Below are positions 9,401 to 15,964 of a stretch of DNA of 20,238 bases, piece after piece; position 1 is the stretch's first letter; each line of letters starts with the position of its first letter. The notes beneath the pieces were generated by a model. That model did no database searches and was not told the DNA's origin. It saw only the letters and a list, made by a program, of their open reading frames with translations. Source of the DNA: Promethearchaeota archaeon (GTDB lineage: Archaea; Asgardarchaeota; Lokiarchaeia; Sigynarchaeales; SOKP01); NCBI GenBank assembly GCA_030620005.1, contig JAUXAJ010000058.1, positions 1-20,238 on the forward strand. Reading direction: 5' to 3'. The position numbers and the translations under genes are program-made.

Positions 9401-9983
9401 GAAGTGGAATATCTTTCGTGAAGAATTATTAATGATCAAAGAAGTAGCTTTAGATCTGATATGTAGCATAGGAAAAAATTATGCAAATATAGGAAAAATT
9501 TATGCTCTTAGATTAAAAAATGATTCTGAATTGTCTCATCTTTCGAATTATTATTTTCTTGCACTTTTCAACTCTAAACTCCTTGATTTTTACTTCAGAA
9601 TTGTATTTTGGAACACTCATTTAAGTGGAGGGTATTTAAATTATCACTTTAGTTATTTATCAATTTTACCTATTTTGAAAATTGAAAACACATCTAATGT
9701 ATATAAGAGAATTTTAGTCGTATCTAAGTGCCTTGAAAAGGAATTTGACGATTTAACTAAGTTATTGTTGGATCTCTTGATAATACATGCATATTTTCCT
9801 AACGAACTTAAGATAGATTCAAGTAAATTATTATTTCTTGATAATTTTTCGGGAAGTGAGTTAACCAAGAGAGAAGCAAATGGAATTATCGTGAAAGTAA
9901 AATCCATTGAAAAATATATCATGAAACTTTCTGAACACGATTACAATCAGATTATAATCAACGAAAGACAATTCAAATATTAA
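6486..9983 (+). CDS. Type IIG-like restriction endonuclease/N6-adenine DNA methyltransferase
   Basis: A single 1165-residue polypeptide with the layout of Eco57I/type IIG enzymes, which methylate and cut DNA with one protein. The N-terminus has a PD-(D/E)xK-like block: YPDFKL (residues 85-90) then IELEP (102-106). Next come GSFYTH (368-373), the variant of the usual YTP, then motif I ACDICVGSGAFL (about 435) for S-adenosylmethionine and catalytic motif IV GNPPY (664-668), typical of N6-adenine methylation. A strongly charged coiled coil (about 683-740) is inserted just after motif IV. The last 250 residues resemble a TaqI-type target-recognition domain (YYFLALFNSKLLDFYFR). The GTG at 6486 is chosen because it is the first start after a stop; no Shine-Dalgarno is seen. 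No separate specificity, BREX or phage-defence partner is present. AT content and codon use look higher in A/T than in the flanks, suggesting acquisition. Confidence 0.88.
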   Translation: MIHVLIDENFIVNEIKKKLDVQYYNKVIDEIKEIKPEWMLQPQKPENLVEDIFRKMLKLLKIPEDKIVSQQRVKIFDVFKDKNRYPDFKLIKHRKSEKDLLIELEPYNSDILEGVKQAKEWIQDIRIGNISHALAINLNCFVLIYFDGHDVKKKELSINQACSFITEVIFGEKITVKIEDINKITEQFYNQFYALIHGGTYISTKKERITILDKDAIINNLIYAERLIEDEKVEFIYTIFHRLIFIKILIDWDLFPNIFPYLRKVPEHLMHTDLNNLFFKTLAVKKKNRVNLPKEYMDIPFLNGGLFRKTDIEKKSSDLMIKPKYLKKNFDFLEEYTFLDNGDENSSINSEILGYIFEKTIEFRKGTGSFYTHNIICDFMCENILFPHFLSRINDYLRSIGYKDAELLENCDEIYMLKEKSLLNIYEKIIKNIKACDICVGSGAFLLAMGNLLLDIHKQILTILHKRVNDTEIKQFIVEHNLFGVDLMVSAIQICQLRLWLWISENSIELKPLPNIEYNLRIGNTLLGSDTTINISTVNYKFINKINNTTFLDLNSPELKPVITELNKGAISFKSLKLLKTTLINLYIYSHDQNTVLLKDLIDGLNKLIIDDADRIYLDYLKNIIKSKRFSKNLTIEFLRRFKAFHWYLEFPQIFPRGFDIIIGNPPYVSTKFMEKIWLEQDIQAHTKELKKRKKRIKTLKTQIKIKEYQERIDKLQDEIEKNQTLLKTEYYEKEKLYNSIYKDFLKNNYKWTYKIYDILVPFFERGFKLLKKNKKTYLSFITSNKFLATDYGEIIRKDLLNNYKIELLVDISMIKVFKDASVYPIIITVKNAKPSADSLINVGRYKDINELGGELVKIEQERYNKKKTNYLIYMSLYNESFELFDKLNNHPNCSVLGKEFKNHYREFNFTNWGHYEAFVKPFKGKILGDDYYLYITNNDFSQFQINISDQLYFQKKILAKDNPKKLQISEEKWNIFREELLMIKEVALDLICSIGKNYANIGKIYALRLKNDSELSHLSNYYFLALFNSKLLDFYFRIVFWNTHLSGGYLNYHFSYLSILPILKIENTSNVYKRILVVSKCLEKEFDDLTKLLLDLLIIHAYFPNELKIDSSKLLFLDNFSGSELTKREANGIIVKVKSIEKYIMKLSEHDYNQIIINERQFKY

Positions 9984-10001
9984 TATATTTATAAGATATA
10001 A

Positions 10002-10037
10002 TTATGGTAAAATATTTTATTATGGTAAAATACTTTA
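10002..10037. repeat. Tandem 18-bp repeat after the restriction-methylation gene
   Basis: Two head-to-tail copies of TTATGGTAAAATAYTTTA (10002-10019 and 10020-10037) differ by one base. They lie 19 bases after the restriction-methylation stop and about 90 before the next gene. They might be an operator for the downstream gene or a replication-slippage product. Confidence 0.7.
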
Positions 10038-10073
10038 TTACAAACTAATTTTTTTGTTTAAAAAAGAGTTCTT

Positions 10074-10098
10074 ACTTTTTTTAATCGTAAAAAAAAGT
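10074..10098 (+). promoter_or_regulatory. AT-only hairpin upstream of the first acyl-CoA synthetase-like gene
   Basis: ACTTTTTTT (10074-10082) and AAAAAAAGT (10090-10098) form a 9-bp inverted repeat around a 7-base loop. Its T run could end the upstream transcript, or the repeat could lie in the promoter of the gene starting at 10125. Nothing decides between these. Confidence 0.3.
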
Positions 10099-10124
10099 AT
10101 AAATGATAGAAAGGGATAACGACA

Positions 10125-11582
10125 ATGACTAAGGACGAGCAAGTCTCCTTTGATCTTTTATTTAATCCAAGAAATGCCGCCATATTCGAGGCTAAAAAAA
10201 ATGTTTCCTTTTTCATTGAAGGTTTTAAGAGACAAGGTTATAATTTAGACAATTTGTTTTTAATATCTCCTACAGGAGAAGATTTAGTGGGTCTGAAGTG
10301 TTTCAAATCTTTTAATGAAATACAAACTGATACGATTGATCTCTTGATATTATCTGTTAGAAGAGAACGACTTCTTCAATCTCTTGAAGATATCTTAGCA
10401 CAGAAGAAAATTAATTTCATTCACATATTTACAGCAGGAACAGGAGAATCCGACGATTTAGGAATGAAAATTGAAAGAGATTTAAAAAAATTCTTAGATA
10501 ACCACAAAAACATCAGAATTGTGGGTCCTAATTGCATGGGGTTATATTCTCCTCGTGGAAAAATAGCATATTACTCATCCTTTCCCACTGAGATTGGTAA
10601 TATTGGATTGATATTTCAATCAGGTGATTTACATTCGAAAATGGTTAAATTTGGTTCGAAATTGTATAATCTTAGGTTTTCAAGAGGTATAAGCGTTGGA
10701 AATTGCGTGGATTTACAAATTAGAGACTTTTTGAATGATTTTAACAATGATGATGATACTGATATAATTTGCGTGTATTTTGAAGGAGTATCTACTTTGC
10801 ATGAAAACGAGGGAAAAAAATTATTGAATACATTAAAATCCATGAAAAAACCAGTTTTATTCATGAGAGGTGGGAAAACTAATCGCGCACAAACAGCTGT
10901 CATGACTCACACTGGATCTTTAGGGACAAACAAGAAAATTTGGGACGCGATTTATAAACAAACTCCAATAATTGAAGTTCCATCTTGCTTGGACGACTTG
11001 ATTGACTATGCATATATATTCCATAACATTTTAAATAGGTTTAAAAAATTAAAAAAAGAAGTTTTTTATCCAGAAGGTAAGCGTGCTCTTGTTATTCTGT
11101 GGTCTGGAGGTTTTGGAATATTAGCTACAGATACATTAACAGAATTAGGAATAAAAATGCCTCTTTTCAAAGGTGAAAAGCTAGAACGGTTGAAAAAAGT
11201 TTATCCATCAAAGATTGGGTCGCTTTCAAATCCCTTGGATATGCCTTGGATAACATCTAGAAAAGAATTTTTGATCGTTTCTAAAGCCGCGATTAACGAA
11301 GATATTGATTTAGTAATAATAGAAACAGATTCTTGGAGCGATATGGAAGGTGAACATTTCAAGGGTTATTACAACAATTTAATGAAATTGAAAGAACACA
11401 TCGAAGATCTAAATAAGGTTTTTATTATTATATTGCATCAATATCCAAGCGTATCTCGAGAAAAATTTTACAAAATGCTGATAAACGACGATTTTATCGT
11501 GTATCCTTCGCTTCCAAGAGCCGCAAAGTCGTTTTTAGCGTTTCATGAATATGGAAAAAAGCTAAGAAAACATAAAAATTAA
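10125..11582 (+). CDS. Acyl-CoA synthetase (ADP-forming) alpha-subunit-like protein, paralogue 1
   Basis: The 485-residue protein matches the alpha subunit of archaeal ADP-forming acetyl/acyl-CoA synthetase (acyl-CoA + ADP + Pi giving acid + ATP + CoA) in length and order. It has a CoA-binding-like Rossmann domain (1-140), then IRIVGPNCMGLYSP, then a succinyl-CoA-ligase-like domain with MTHTGSLG. His262 there corresponds to the phosphorylated His257 of the Pyrococcus enzyme. A GGFGILATD motif and a C-terminal domain follow. The normal glycine-rich CoA loop (AVIGAS...G) is replaced by AAIFEAKKNVSFFIEG, so CoA binding is doubtful. The ATP-grasp beta subunit is not fused and not in the window. 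The start follows AAAGGGATAAC. A close paralogue follows 161 bases downstream. It may have a changed substrate or a non-catalytic role. Confidence 0.82.
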   Translation: MTKDEQVSFDLLFNPRNAAIFEAKKNVSFFIEGFKRQGYNLDNLFLISPTGEDLVGLKCFKSFNEIQTDTIDLLILSVRRERLLQSLEDILAQKKINFIHIFTAGTGESDDLGMKIERDLKKFLDNHKNIRIVGPNCMGLYSPRGKIAYYSSFPTEIGNIGLIFQSGDLHSKMVKFGSKLYNLRFSRGISVGNCVDLQIRDFLNDFNNDDDTDIICVYFEGVSTLHENEGKKLLNTLKSMKKPVLFMRGGKTNRAQTAVMTHTGSLGTNKKIWDAIYKQTPIIEVPSCLDDLIDYAYIFHNILNRFKKLKKEVFYPEGKRALVILWSGGFGILATDTLTELGIKMPLFKGEKLERLKKVYPSKIGSLSNPLDMPWITSRKEFLIVSKAAINEDIDLVIIETDSWSDMEGEHFKGYYNNLMKLKEHIEDLNKVFIIILHQYPSVSREKFYKMLINDDFIVYPSLPRAAKSFLAFHEYGKKLRKHKN

Positions 11583-11743
11583 TAAATAAATTGATTTCAA
11601 GTATTCAATTTCTTGTAGTGGTTTACTAGGTTATCGAATAATATTTTAGGTTATTTAAGCTTTTAAAAATCAATAAATTTTATAGTTTTTACTAAATTAT
11701 TACACTTAGTTTTTAAATTTTTAATAGATGAGAATGAGAATGA

Positions 11744-13213
11744 ATGATGACGATTGATTCCTTGGATCTATTATTTAAACCAAGAAATGTTGCTATTTTC
11801 GAAGCAAAAAAAAAGTTTTCCTACTTTATAGATGGATTTAAGTCGCAAGGATTTAATGTAAATAATCTATACCTTATATCTCCTTCAGAAAAAGAACTAT
11901 TAGGCTTGAAGTGTTATCAATCGTTTGATGATCTCCCAATTGATACGATAGACTTGTTAATATTAGCTGTTGGAAGAGTGAAAGTTGTTCAGACTTTAAA
12001 AGATATTTTGAATAAAAAGAAAATACACTTCATACACATATTTACCGCCGGGACAGGGGAATCAGACGAAGAAGGACTAAAAATCGAGAACCAGCTTAAG
12101 GATATAGTTGATAATAATCCCGTAAGATGTATCGGACCAAATTGCATGGGCTTGTATTGCCCAATGGGCCATAACGCATATCTTCCGATTTTTCCAAAGG
12201 AAAGTGGAAATATTGGATTGATTTACCATTCTGGAGATTTAACCACGAGAACCATAATGTATGGAAACATAAGGTATGGTCTCACGTTTTCTAAGGCTGT
12301 AAGCATGGGAAATTGTATTAGCTTGCAAGTTTCAGATTTTTTAGAATATTTTAGTCGTGATGATGAAACAGATATAATTTGCATTTATTTTGAAGGTTTT
12401 TCAAGAAATCAAGTGCAGCAAGGAAGAAAATTATACAACATTTTAAAAGAAATTCAGAAGCCAGTTTTAATTCTAAGGGGAGGCAAGACTAAACGAGCAC
12501 AAACGGCAGTTTTAACACATACGGGCTCTTTAGGAACAGACGAAAAGTTTTGGCACGCAATTTACAATCAAACGCCCATAATAGAAGTGGGAAGTTCCCT
12601 AGATGAAATGATCGATTATTTATTCATCTTCTACGATTTTTTCAAGAAAAATAAAAATTTATCTCTTGAACAACAAGTACAGTTTTACCCTAAAGGGAAA
12701 AATGTCCTGGTGATATTATGGTCGGGCGGCTTGGGAATCATTGATGTGGATAAATTAACAGAGTTAGGTCTTAATTTACCCCTGTATGAAGGTAAAACGA
12801 TAGAAAAGTTAATAGAAATTTATCCTCTTAAGATAGGAAGTTTATCAAATCCCTTAGATTTGCCTTGGATTTCGAGAGAAAAAGGATACCACGATTTGAT
12901 TAAAGCAGCAATCACAGAAAACATTGATCTTGTAATAATGCATACTGATGCCATGAGTGGTCGTCGTCGGGATAAAAAACGATTTGACATATTTTATGAC
13001 GGTCTAAAAGAATTAAAAGCACATATAGAATCTTTAAACAAGATTTTAATCATGATTTTGCCCGAATATCCCCTCAGAGATCGTGAGAGGTATTATAAAG
13101 AGCTTATTGGTGACGGGTTCATTGTTTATCCTGATCTTGATAGAGCTGCCAAATCGTTTTTAGCGCTACATGAATATGGAAAAAAATTAAAAAAAATTAC
13201 TTTCAAATCTTAA
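11744..13213 (+). CDS. Acyl-CoA synthetase (ADP-forming) alpha-subunit-like protein, paralogue 2
   Basis: The 489-residue protein is more than half identical by eye to its upstream neighbour and colinear with it over its whole length, a recent tandem duplication. It keeps RCIGPNCMGLYCP, THTGSLG (catalytic-type His259) and WSGGLGIIDVDKLTELG, and shares the damaged CoA loop (VAIFEAKKKFSYFIDG). Shared loss in both copies means the loop changed before the duplication. The final ALHEYGKKLKK matches the end of paralogue 1. The start is ATGATG at 11744/11747, after GATGAGAATGAGAATGA with no real Shine-Dalgarno. The 161 bases between the copies are AT-rich and could hold their own promoter. No beta subunit is nearby. 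Confidence 0.82.
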   Translation: MMTIDSLDLLFKPRNVAIFEAKKKFSYFIDGFKSQGFNVNNLYLISPSEKELLGLKCYQSFDDLPIDTIDLLILAVGRVKVVQTLKDILNKKKIHFIHIFTAGTGESDEEGLKIENQLKDIVDNNPVRCIGPNCMGLYCPMGHNAYLPIFPKESGNIGLIYHSGDLTTRTIMYGNIRYGLTFSKAVSMGNCISLQVSDFLEYFSRDDETDIICIYFEGFSRNQVQQGRKLYNILKEIQKPVLILRGGKTKRAQTAVLTHTGSLGTDEKFWHAIYNQTPIIEVGSSLDEMIDYLFIFYDFFKKNKNLSLEQQVQFYPKGKNVLVILWSGGLGIIDVDKLTELGLNLPLYEGKTIEKLIEIYPLKIGSLSNPLDLPWISREKGYHDLIKAAITENIDLVIMHTDAMSGRRRDKKRFDIFYDGLKELKAHIESLNKILIMILPEYPLRDRERYYKELIGDGFIVYPDLDRAAKSFLALHEYGKKLKKITFKS

Positions 13214-13232
13214 TTAAACATCGATATTTTTT

Positions 13233-13331
13233 CTAGTAGTTATTCATCATAATTTTTACAATATCGTTAATTTCAAGAAAGTTCGTGAAAGGGAGGTTCC
13301 GCGAATTTTTCAATATATCTACATCATACAC
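13233..13331 (-). pseudogene. Short coding-like fragment downstream of the small GTPase gene
   Basis: A minus-strand frame open from 13349 reads a convincingly protein-like stretch (YIIKGVYDVDILKNSRNLP and on to KIMMNNY) and stops at 13233. A GTG at 13331 could start a 32-residue peptide, behind AAGG. No family is recognised. It is 100 bases past the GTPase stop, in the same direction, so it is either a gene remnant or a very small protein. Confidence 0.35.
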
Positions 13332-13432
13332 GCCCTTAATAATATAACTTTAAAATCAAAGCAAGTATTTATCATGACAGGAAATAGAATTTGAAAATAT
13401 CGAGAGATGTAAATGGTTTTAAAGAAATGATT

Positions 13433-14005
13433 CTAAGGAACGCGGTCGTAATTTAATCCTTCTTTTTCTAAGATCGCTCTTGTTAATGCTTTAAAACTAT
13501 CCTTTATGTTAATGTTATTTTTAGAAGAAGTTTTAAAGAAGGAGAGAACCTCGTTTTTTTTCACGAACTTGTTAACGAGTAAATCTATTTTTTTTTCCTC
13601 GCTCTTTTTTACTAAATCGCTTTTGGCACCTATTACTATTTTGGGCGTACTACCGTGATTGTATTGCTTTAACTGCTCGTGCCACCAACCTAAATCTAAT
13701 AACGTTTGGAGATCATGTAAATCAAAAACTAAAAAGATTCCATTTGCGCCCCCGATGTAATAGTGAAACATGTTCTTAAAAGCAGGTTTGCCACCAAAAT
13801 CCCAAATTGAAAAGGTAACGAAGGTTTTCGCCCCATCCACGATTATAGGAATATTATGAGAATAAAAATTAACACCTATAGTTAACGAAGTATTAAAGTC
13901 AAATTTATTGAAACATAATCTTTTTACAATACACGTCTTCCCCACGCCACCTTGTCCGAGCAAGCAAAATTTGAAGATATAATATGCCTGTTTTCTTTTA
14001 GTCAT
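13433..14005 (-). CDS. Ras/Rab-like small GTPase
   Basis: A single-domain G protein of 190 residues from the ATG at 14005 (a TTG at 14014 is possible but less likely). Motifs in order: P-loop GQGGVGKT (17-24), switch I Thr in LTIGVNF, switch II WDFGGKPAF (DxxG), a FLVFDLHD strand, G4 as GAKSD in place of NKxD, and G5 TSSKN. The length and order fit the Ras superfamily. Small Rab/Arf-like GTPases are expanded in Asgard archaea and are candidates for membrane or signalling switches. There is no C-terminal Cys for prenylation and no N-terminal Gly for acylation, so membrane attachment is not evident. The G4 Asn, which reads the guanine base, is replaced by Ala, so nucleotide choice may be relaxed. 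Confidence 0.9.
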   Translation of the reverse strand: MTKRKQAYYIFKFCLLGQGGVGKTCIVKRLCFNKFDFNTSLTIGVNFYSHNIPIIVDGAKTFVTFSIWDFGGKPAFKNMFHYYIGGANGIFLVFDLHDLQTLLDLGWWHEQLKQYNHGSTPKIVIGAKSDLVKKSEEKKIDLLVNKFVKKNEVLSFFKTSSKNNINIKDSFKALTRAILEKEGLNYDRVP

Positions 14006-14164
14006 TCTAAACAAAAAAATATCACTTTTAGTGTCTTGATGAAATCATGTTTCTTTCTAGAAATAATTACTACTACCTAAATAAAAATCTATATATTGTC
14101 CAAATTTTCCCGAGAAATCAAGGAAAAAAAAGAATTAATGAATGAAATTTTTGTTAAGATCTTA

Positions 14165-14182
14165 AACCTTCAATAGAAGGTT
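14165..14182. repeat. Perfect 7-bp hairpin between the small GTPase and histone genes
   Basis: AACCTTC and GAAGGTT flank a 4-base loop (AATA). It lies in the 530-base gap between divergent genes. The gap also holds a possible 25-aa minus-strand ORF (14386 to 14309) and the histone promoter; nothing else is recognised there. The hairpin may be a terminator for an unseen small transcript or a protein site. Confidence 0.4.
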
Positions 14183-14414
14183 CAAAAATTAAATGTCTTC
14201 AATTATTGATACAAAAATTACGGTCAATCATTTAACTATCGTTTCCATTTTGGTGTTTTGGCTAATAGAATCCAAGGTTACATGAGGTTTTAAATGTGAT
14301 ATATAGTTTTATATGTCCAAAAGATCGCAAAACTTGATCCGATCCTCATCTTCAATTTCACTACTAAAAATTTTCAAAAAATACATTGAATATTTTTTTT
14401 GTCGACTAAAAATG

Positions 14415-14465
14415 AACGATCAAATCACTTGGATTATTAACGATCAAACAACACATTTAAATATA
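14415..14465 (+). promoter_or_regulatory. Histone gene promoter with two direct repeats and TATA box
   Basis: TTTAAATATA (14456-14465) is a good archaeal TATA box about 80 bases before the histone ATG, which implies a leader of roughly 50-60 bases. Just upstream are two perfect copies of AACGATCAAA (14415-14424 and 14439-14448), 24 bases apart. The second sits where BRE or an activator/repressor would bind. Confidence 0.5.
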
Positions 14466-14528
14466 AGGCATACTAAATAAAATATAGATAATTAAATTAT
14501 TATCAAAAAATATAAAAAACAAATTTGT

Positions 14529-14533
14529 GGAGG
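14529..14533 (+). promoter_or_regulatory. Strong Shine-Dalgarno of the histone gene
   Basis: GGAGG lies 11 bases before the ATG at 14545. An out-of-frame ATG at 14535 lies between them, but the histone similarity begins at 14545. Confidence 0.7.
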
Positions 14534-14544
14534 AATGATAAATT

Positions 14545-14751
14545 ATGGCCGCATTCGCATGGAGCCCATTACGGGCCCTAATGAAAAAAGCCGGAGCAGA
14601 AATAGTTAGCAGAGCTGCTGTTGACAAATTAATGGATTGGTTAGAAGAATACGCTAAGCAGCTGACTGTTTGTGCGTTAGACATTGCTAAACACTCCGGC
14701 AGGAAAAAAGTAACTCAAGGCGATATGAGAATTGCTATAAGCATGATCTAA
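14545..14751 (+). CDS. Archaeal histone
   Basis: The 68-residue protein is a single histone fold of the HMfB type, which dimerises and wraps DNA. It aligns from SPLRALMKKAGAEIVSRAA (alpha-1 and loop 1) through a long central helix to AKHSGRKKVTQGDMRIAI (loop 2 and alpha-3). The conserved RK/KK T-x-x-D pattern near the C-terminus, which contacts DNA and forms the intramolecular salt bridge, is present as GRKKVTQGD. There are no eukaryote-like tails. It is preceded by a strong ribosome binding site and followed by a clear terminator, as expected for an abundant monocistronic protein. Confidence 0.95.
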   Translation: MAAFAWSPLRALMKKAGAEIVSRAAVDKLMDWLEEYAKQLTVCALDIAKHSGRKKVTQGDMRIAISMI

Positions 14752-14760
14752 GCAATTTTC

Positions 14761-14802
14761 AGCCAGCATGTTTGGCTAAATAAATTCTTATTTTTTTTTT
14801 TT
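14761..14802 (+). terminator. Histone gene terminator
   Basis: AGCCA (14761-14765) and TGGCT (14773-14777) form a short stem 10 bases after the stop. It is followed by AT-rich sequence and a run of twelve T (14791-14802). The T run alone is a good archaeal termination signal. Confidence 0.7.
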
Positions 14803-14827
14803 ACAATCTTTATTTAATAAAATTAAA

Positions 14828-14920
14828 TCATAAAATTAATAGATATTGAAGATTTGTGTCATTTTTTAATTTTTCATTGTATTCAGATTTTCTTTTTTTA
14901 TATTCTTCTAAAATTGCCAT
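14828..14920 (-). CDS. Possible 30-aa small protein
   Basis: An ATG at 14920 opens MAILEEYKKRKSEYNEKLKN followed by ten more residues. It is charged and helical, and overlaps the end of the short ORF upstream in another frame. It may be a decayed tail of a longer gene. Family unknown. Confidence 0.25.
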   Translation of the reverse strand: MAILEEYKKRKSEYNEKLKNDTNLQYLLIL

Positions 14921-15029
14921 GCGTCCTTAAATAGATATTCACTAAAATCACAATAAGATTCTCCCAAATTCTTTAATTCTCTTCCCAATTCTAATAATGC
15001 AGATACTTCACCCTTAAGGGAAAATATCA
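14908..15029 (-). pseudogene. Short coding-like fragment (about 40 aa)
   Basis: A minus-strand frame from TTG 15029 (open from 15040) reads a plausible helical segment (KGEVSALLELGRELKNLGES) and stops at 14908. Its protein-like pattern and the second short ORF continuing in another frame suggest the frameshifted remains of one gene. It lies just downstream of the nucleotidyltransferase-like gene. Confidence 0.35.
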
Positions 15030-15082
15030 AATAGGAACGCTAGCTAAAATATAATGGTATTATATATTGTATTTAAGAAGGA

Positions 15083-15673
15083 TTAATCGGTTCTATTTTT
15101 TTCGGTTCTATTTTTTTCAATTTCTTCAAACAAACTACTATAATTTAAATGAGTATGATACCCAGAACTTTTTAGTTTATCAACATAATATCTACCATTT
15201 TTTTTAAAATTTTCAAAAATAGCTTCATAGAATTCAATTTGCTTGTCTCTAAGATTGCGAAACATTTCTTTAATCTTCTCAAGCGAAATGTAATGTAGCT
15301 TTTTTTCTGTGGTAAATTTATATTCTTTCAATAATTTCAAGAATTTACTAAATTCTAACAAGAGGTTATTTTCTATTCTCTTCTCGAGTTCAGGTTCAGG
15401 GTTTTTTTCTTTCTCTTGCTCTAATTCCATTTCCCTTTTAATCACGTAACCAAATTCTGAATATAAAACCCTTATAGTTGGCTCAACAATGCCACCATTT
15501 AAATAATGTTGGTCAAAACTATAATTAATATGCCCCATTTCAGTTTGTATGGCACGGAATAAATCATTTACCACTTCTTTGCCTACTTTATCCGTCCATA
15601 ATACTATATCTATATCCTTTTTTCCATTTATTGAACCAACAATGTTAATTTCAAATATCTCTTTTCTTTTAAT
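15083..15673 (-). CDS. Minimal nucleotidyltransferase-like protein, probable ATT start
   Basis: The frame open from 15673 gives 196 residues. Near its N-terminus is NIVGSINGKKDIDIVLW, which fits the hG(G/S)...DhDh metal-binding motif of minimal (MNT-type) nucleotidyltransferases. These transfer nucleotides to protein or RNA and are often paired with HEPN toxins. The rest is helical and charged, ending in a duplicated KNRTE. The first standard start, GTG at 15574, would delete this motif. An in-frame TAA at 15676-15674 immediately precedes ATT at 15673, and AGGTGAG lies 7-8 bases upstream, so translation from ATT is likely. A mutated start in a dying gene is the alternative. No HEPN partner is recognised. 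Confidence 0.5.
   Translation of the reverse strand: MKRKEIFEINIVGSINGKKDIDIVLWTDKVGKEVVNDLFRAIQTEMGHINYSFDQHYLNGGIVEPTIRVLYSEFGYVIKREMELEQEKEKNPEPELEKRIENNLLLEFSKFLKLLKEYKFTTEKKLHYISLEKIKEMFRNLRDKQIEFYEAIFENFKKNGRYYVDKLKSSGYHTHLNYSSLFEEIEKNRTEKNRTD
15087..15116. repeat. In-frame 15-bp tandem duplication
   Basis: TCGGTTCTATTTTTT occurs twice head to tail, adding five codons (KNRTE) to the C-terminus of the nucleotidyltransferase-like gene. Likely replication slippage. Confidence 0.7.
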
Positions 15674-15704
15674 TTATCTCACCTATAATTAATATGTAAA
15701 AAAT

Positions 15705-15833
15705 TCAATTACTTTTAGAGATTTCACCAGTAGGAGTTATAGATGAAAGATCAATTTCAACAACTTTATTGGATTCTAAATCAGTTATAATTGATTCTTG
15801 TTTTTCTTTTGAATTTTCTTCTTCTCCCAACAT
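15705..15833 (-). CDS. Possible 42-aa small acidic protein
   Basis: An ATG at 15833 opens a 42-residue acidic peptide (MLGEEENSKEKQESIITDLE start, ending TGEISKSN). It lies 31 bases upstream of the nucleotidyltransferase-like gene on the same strand, so the two may form an operon. No family is recognised. Divergent from the winged-helix gene at 15965. Confidence 0.35.
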   Translation of the reverse strand: MLGEEENSKEKQESIITDLESNKVVEIDLSSITPTGEISKSN

Positions 15834-15876
15834 AATAATAATAAATCGAATTCTTCTTTTTTAAGAGTATATATAA

Positions 15877-15908
15877 TTAATTTACATTTGATTTAATTTA
15901 CATTTGAT
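15877..15908. repeat. Perfect tandem 16-bp repeat in a divergent promoter region
   Basis: TTAATTTACATTTGAT occurs twice with no gap (15877-15892, 15893-15908). It is 56 bases before a winged-helix gene and 44 bases from the divergent small ORF start. This is a natural place for an operator bound by the winged-helix protein itself. Confidence 0.75.
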
Positions 15909-15964
15909 CGTTTATATAAAATTTTATTAATATCAGTTAAAACACTTTAAACATTTTATTAATA

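Noticed and set aside
6486..9983. BREX PglX methyltransferase
   Set aside because: None of the other BREX genes is nearby, and the N-terminal PD-(D/E)xK-like block with a TaqI-type C-terminus fits a type IIG enzyme better.
14457..14684. 75-aa minus-strand open frame
   Set aside because: It is antisense to the histone gene, which has clear family similarity, promoter and ribosome binding site.
15877..15908. CRISPR array
   Set aside because: Only two adjacent copies with no spacer between them and no cas genes in the window.
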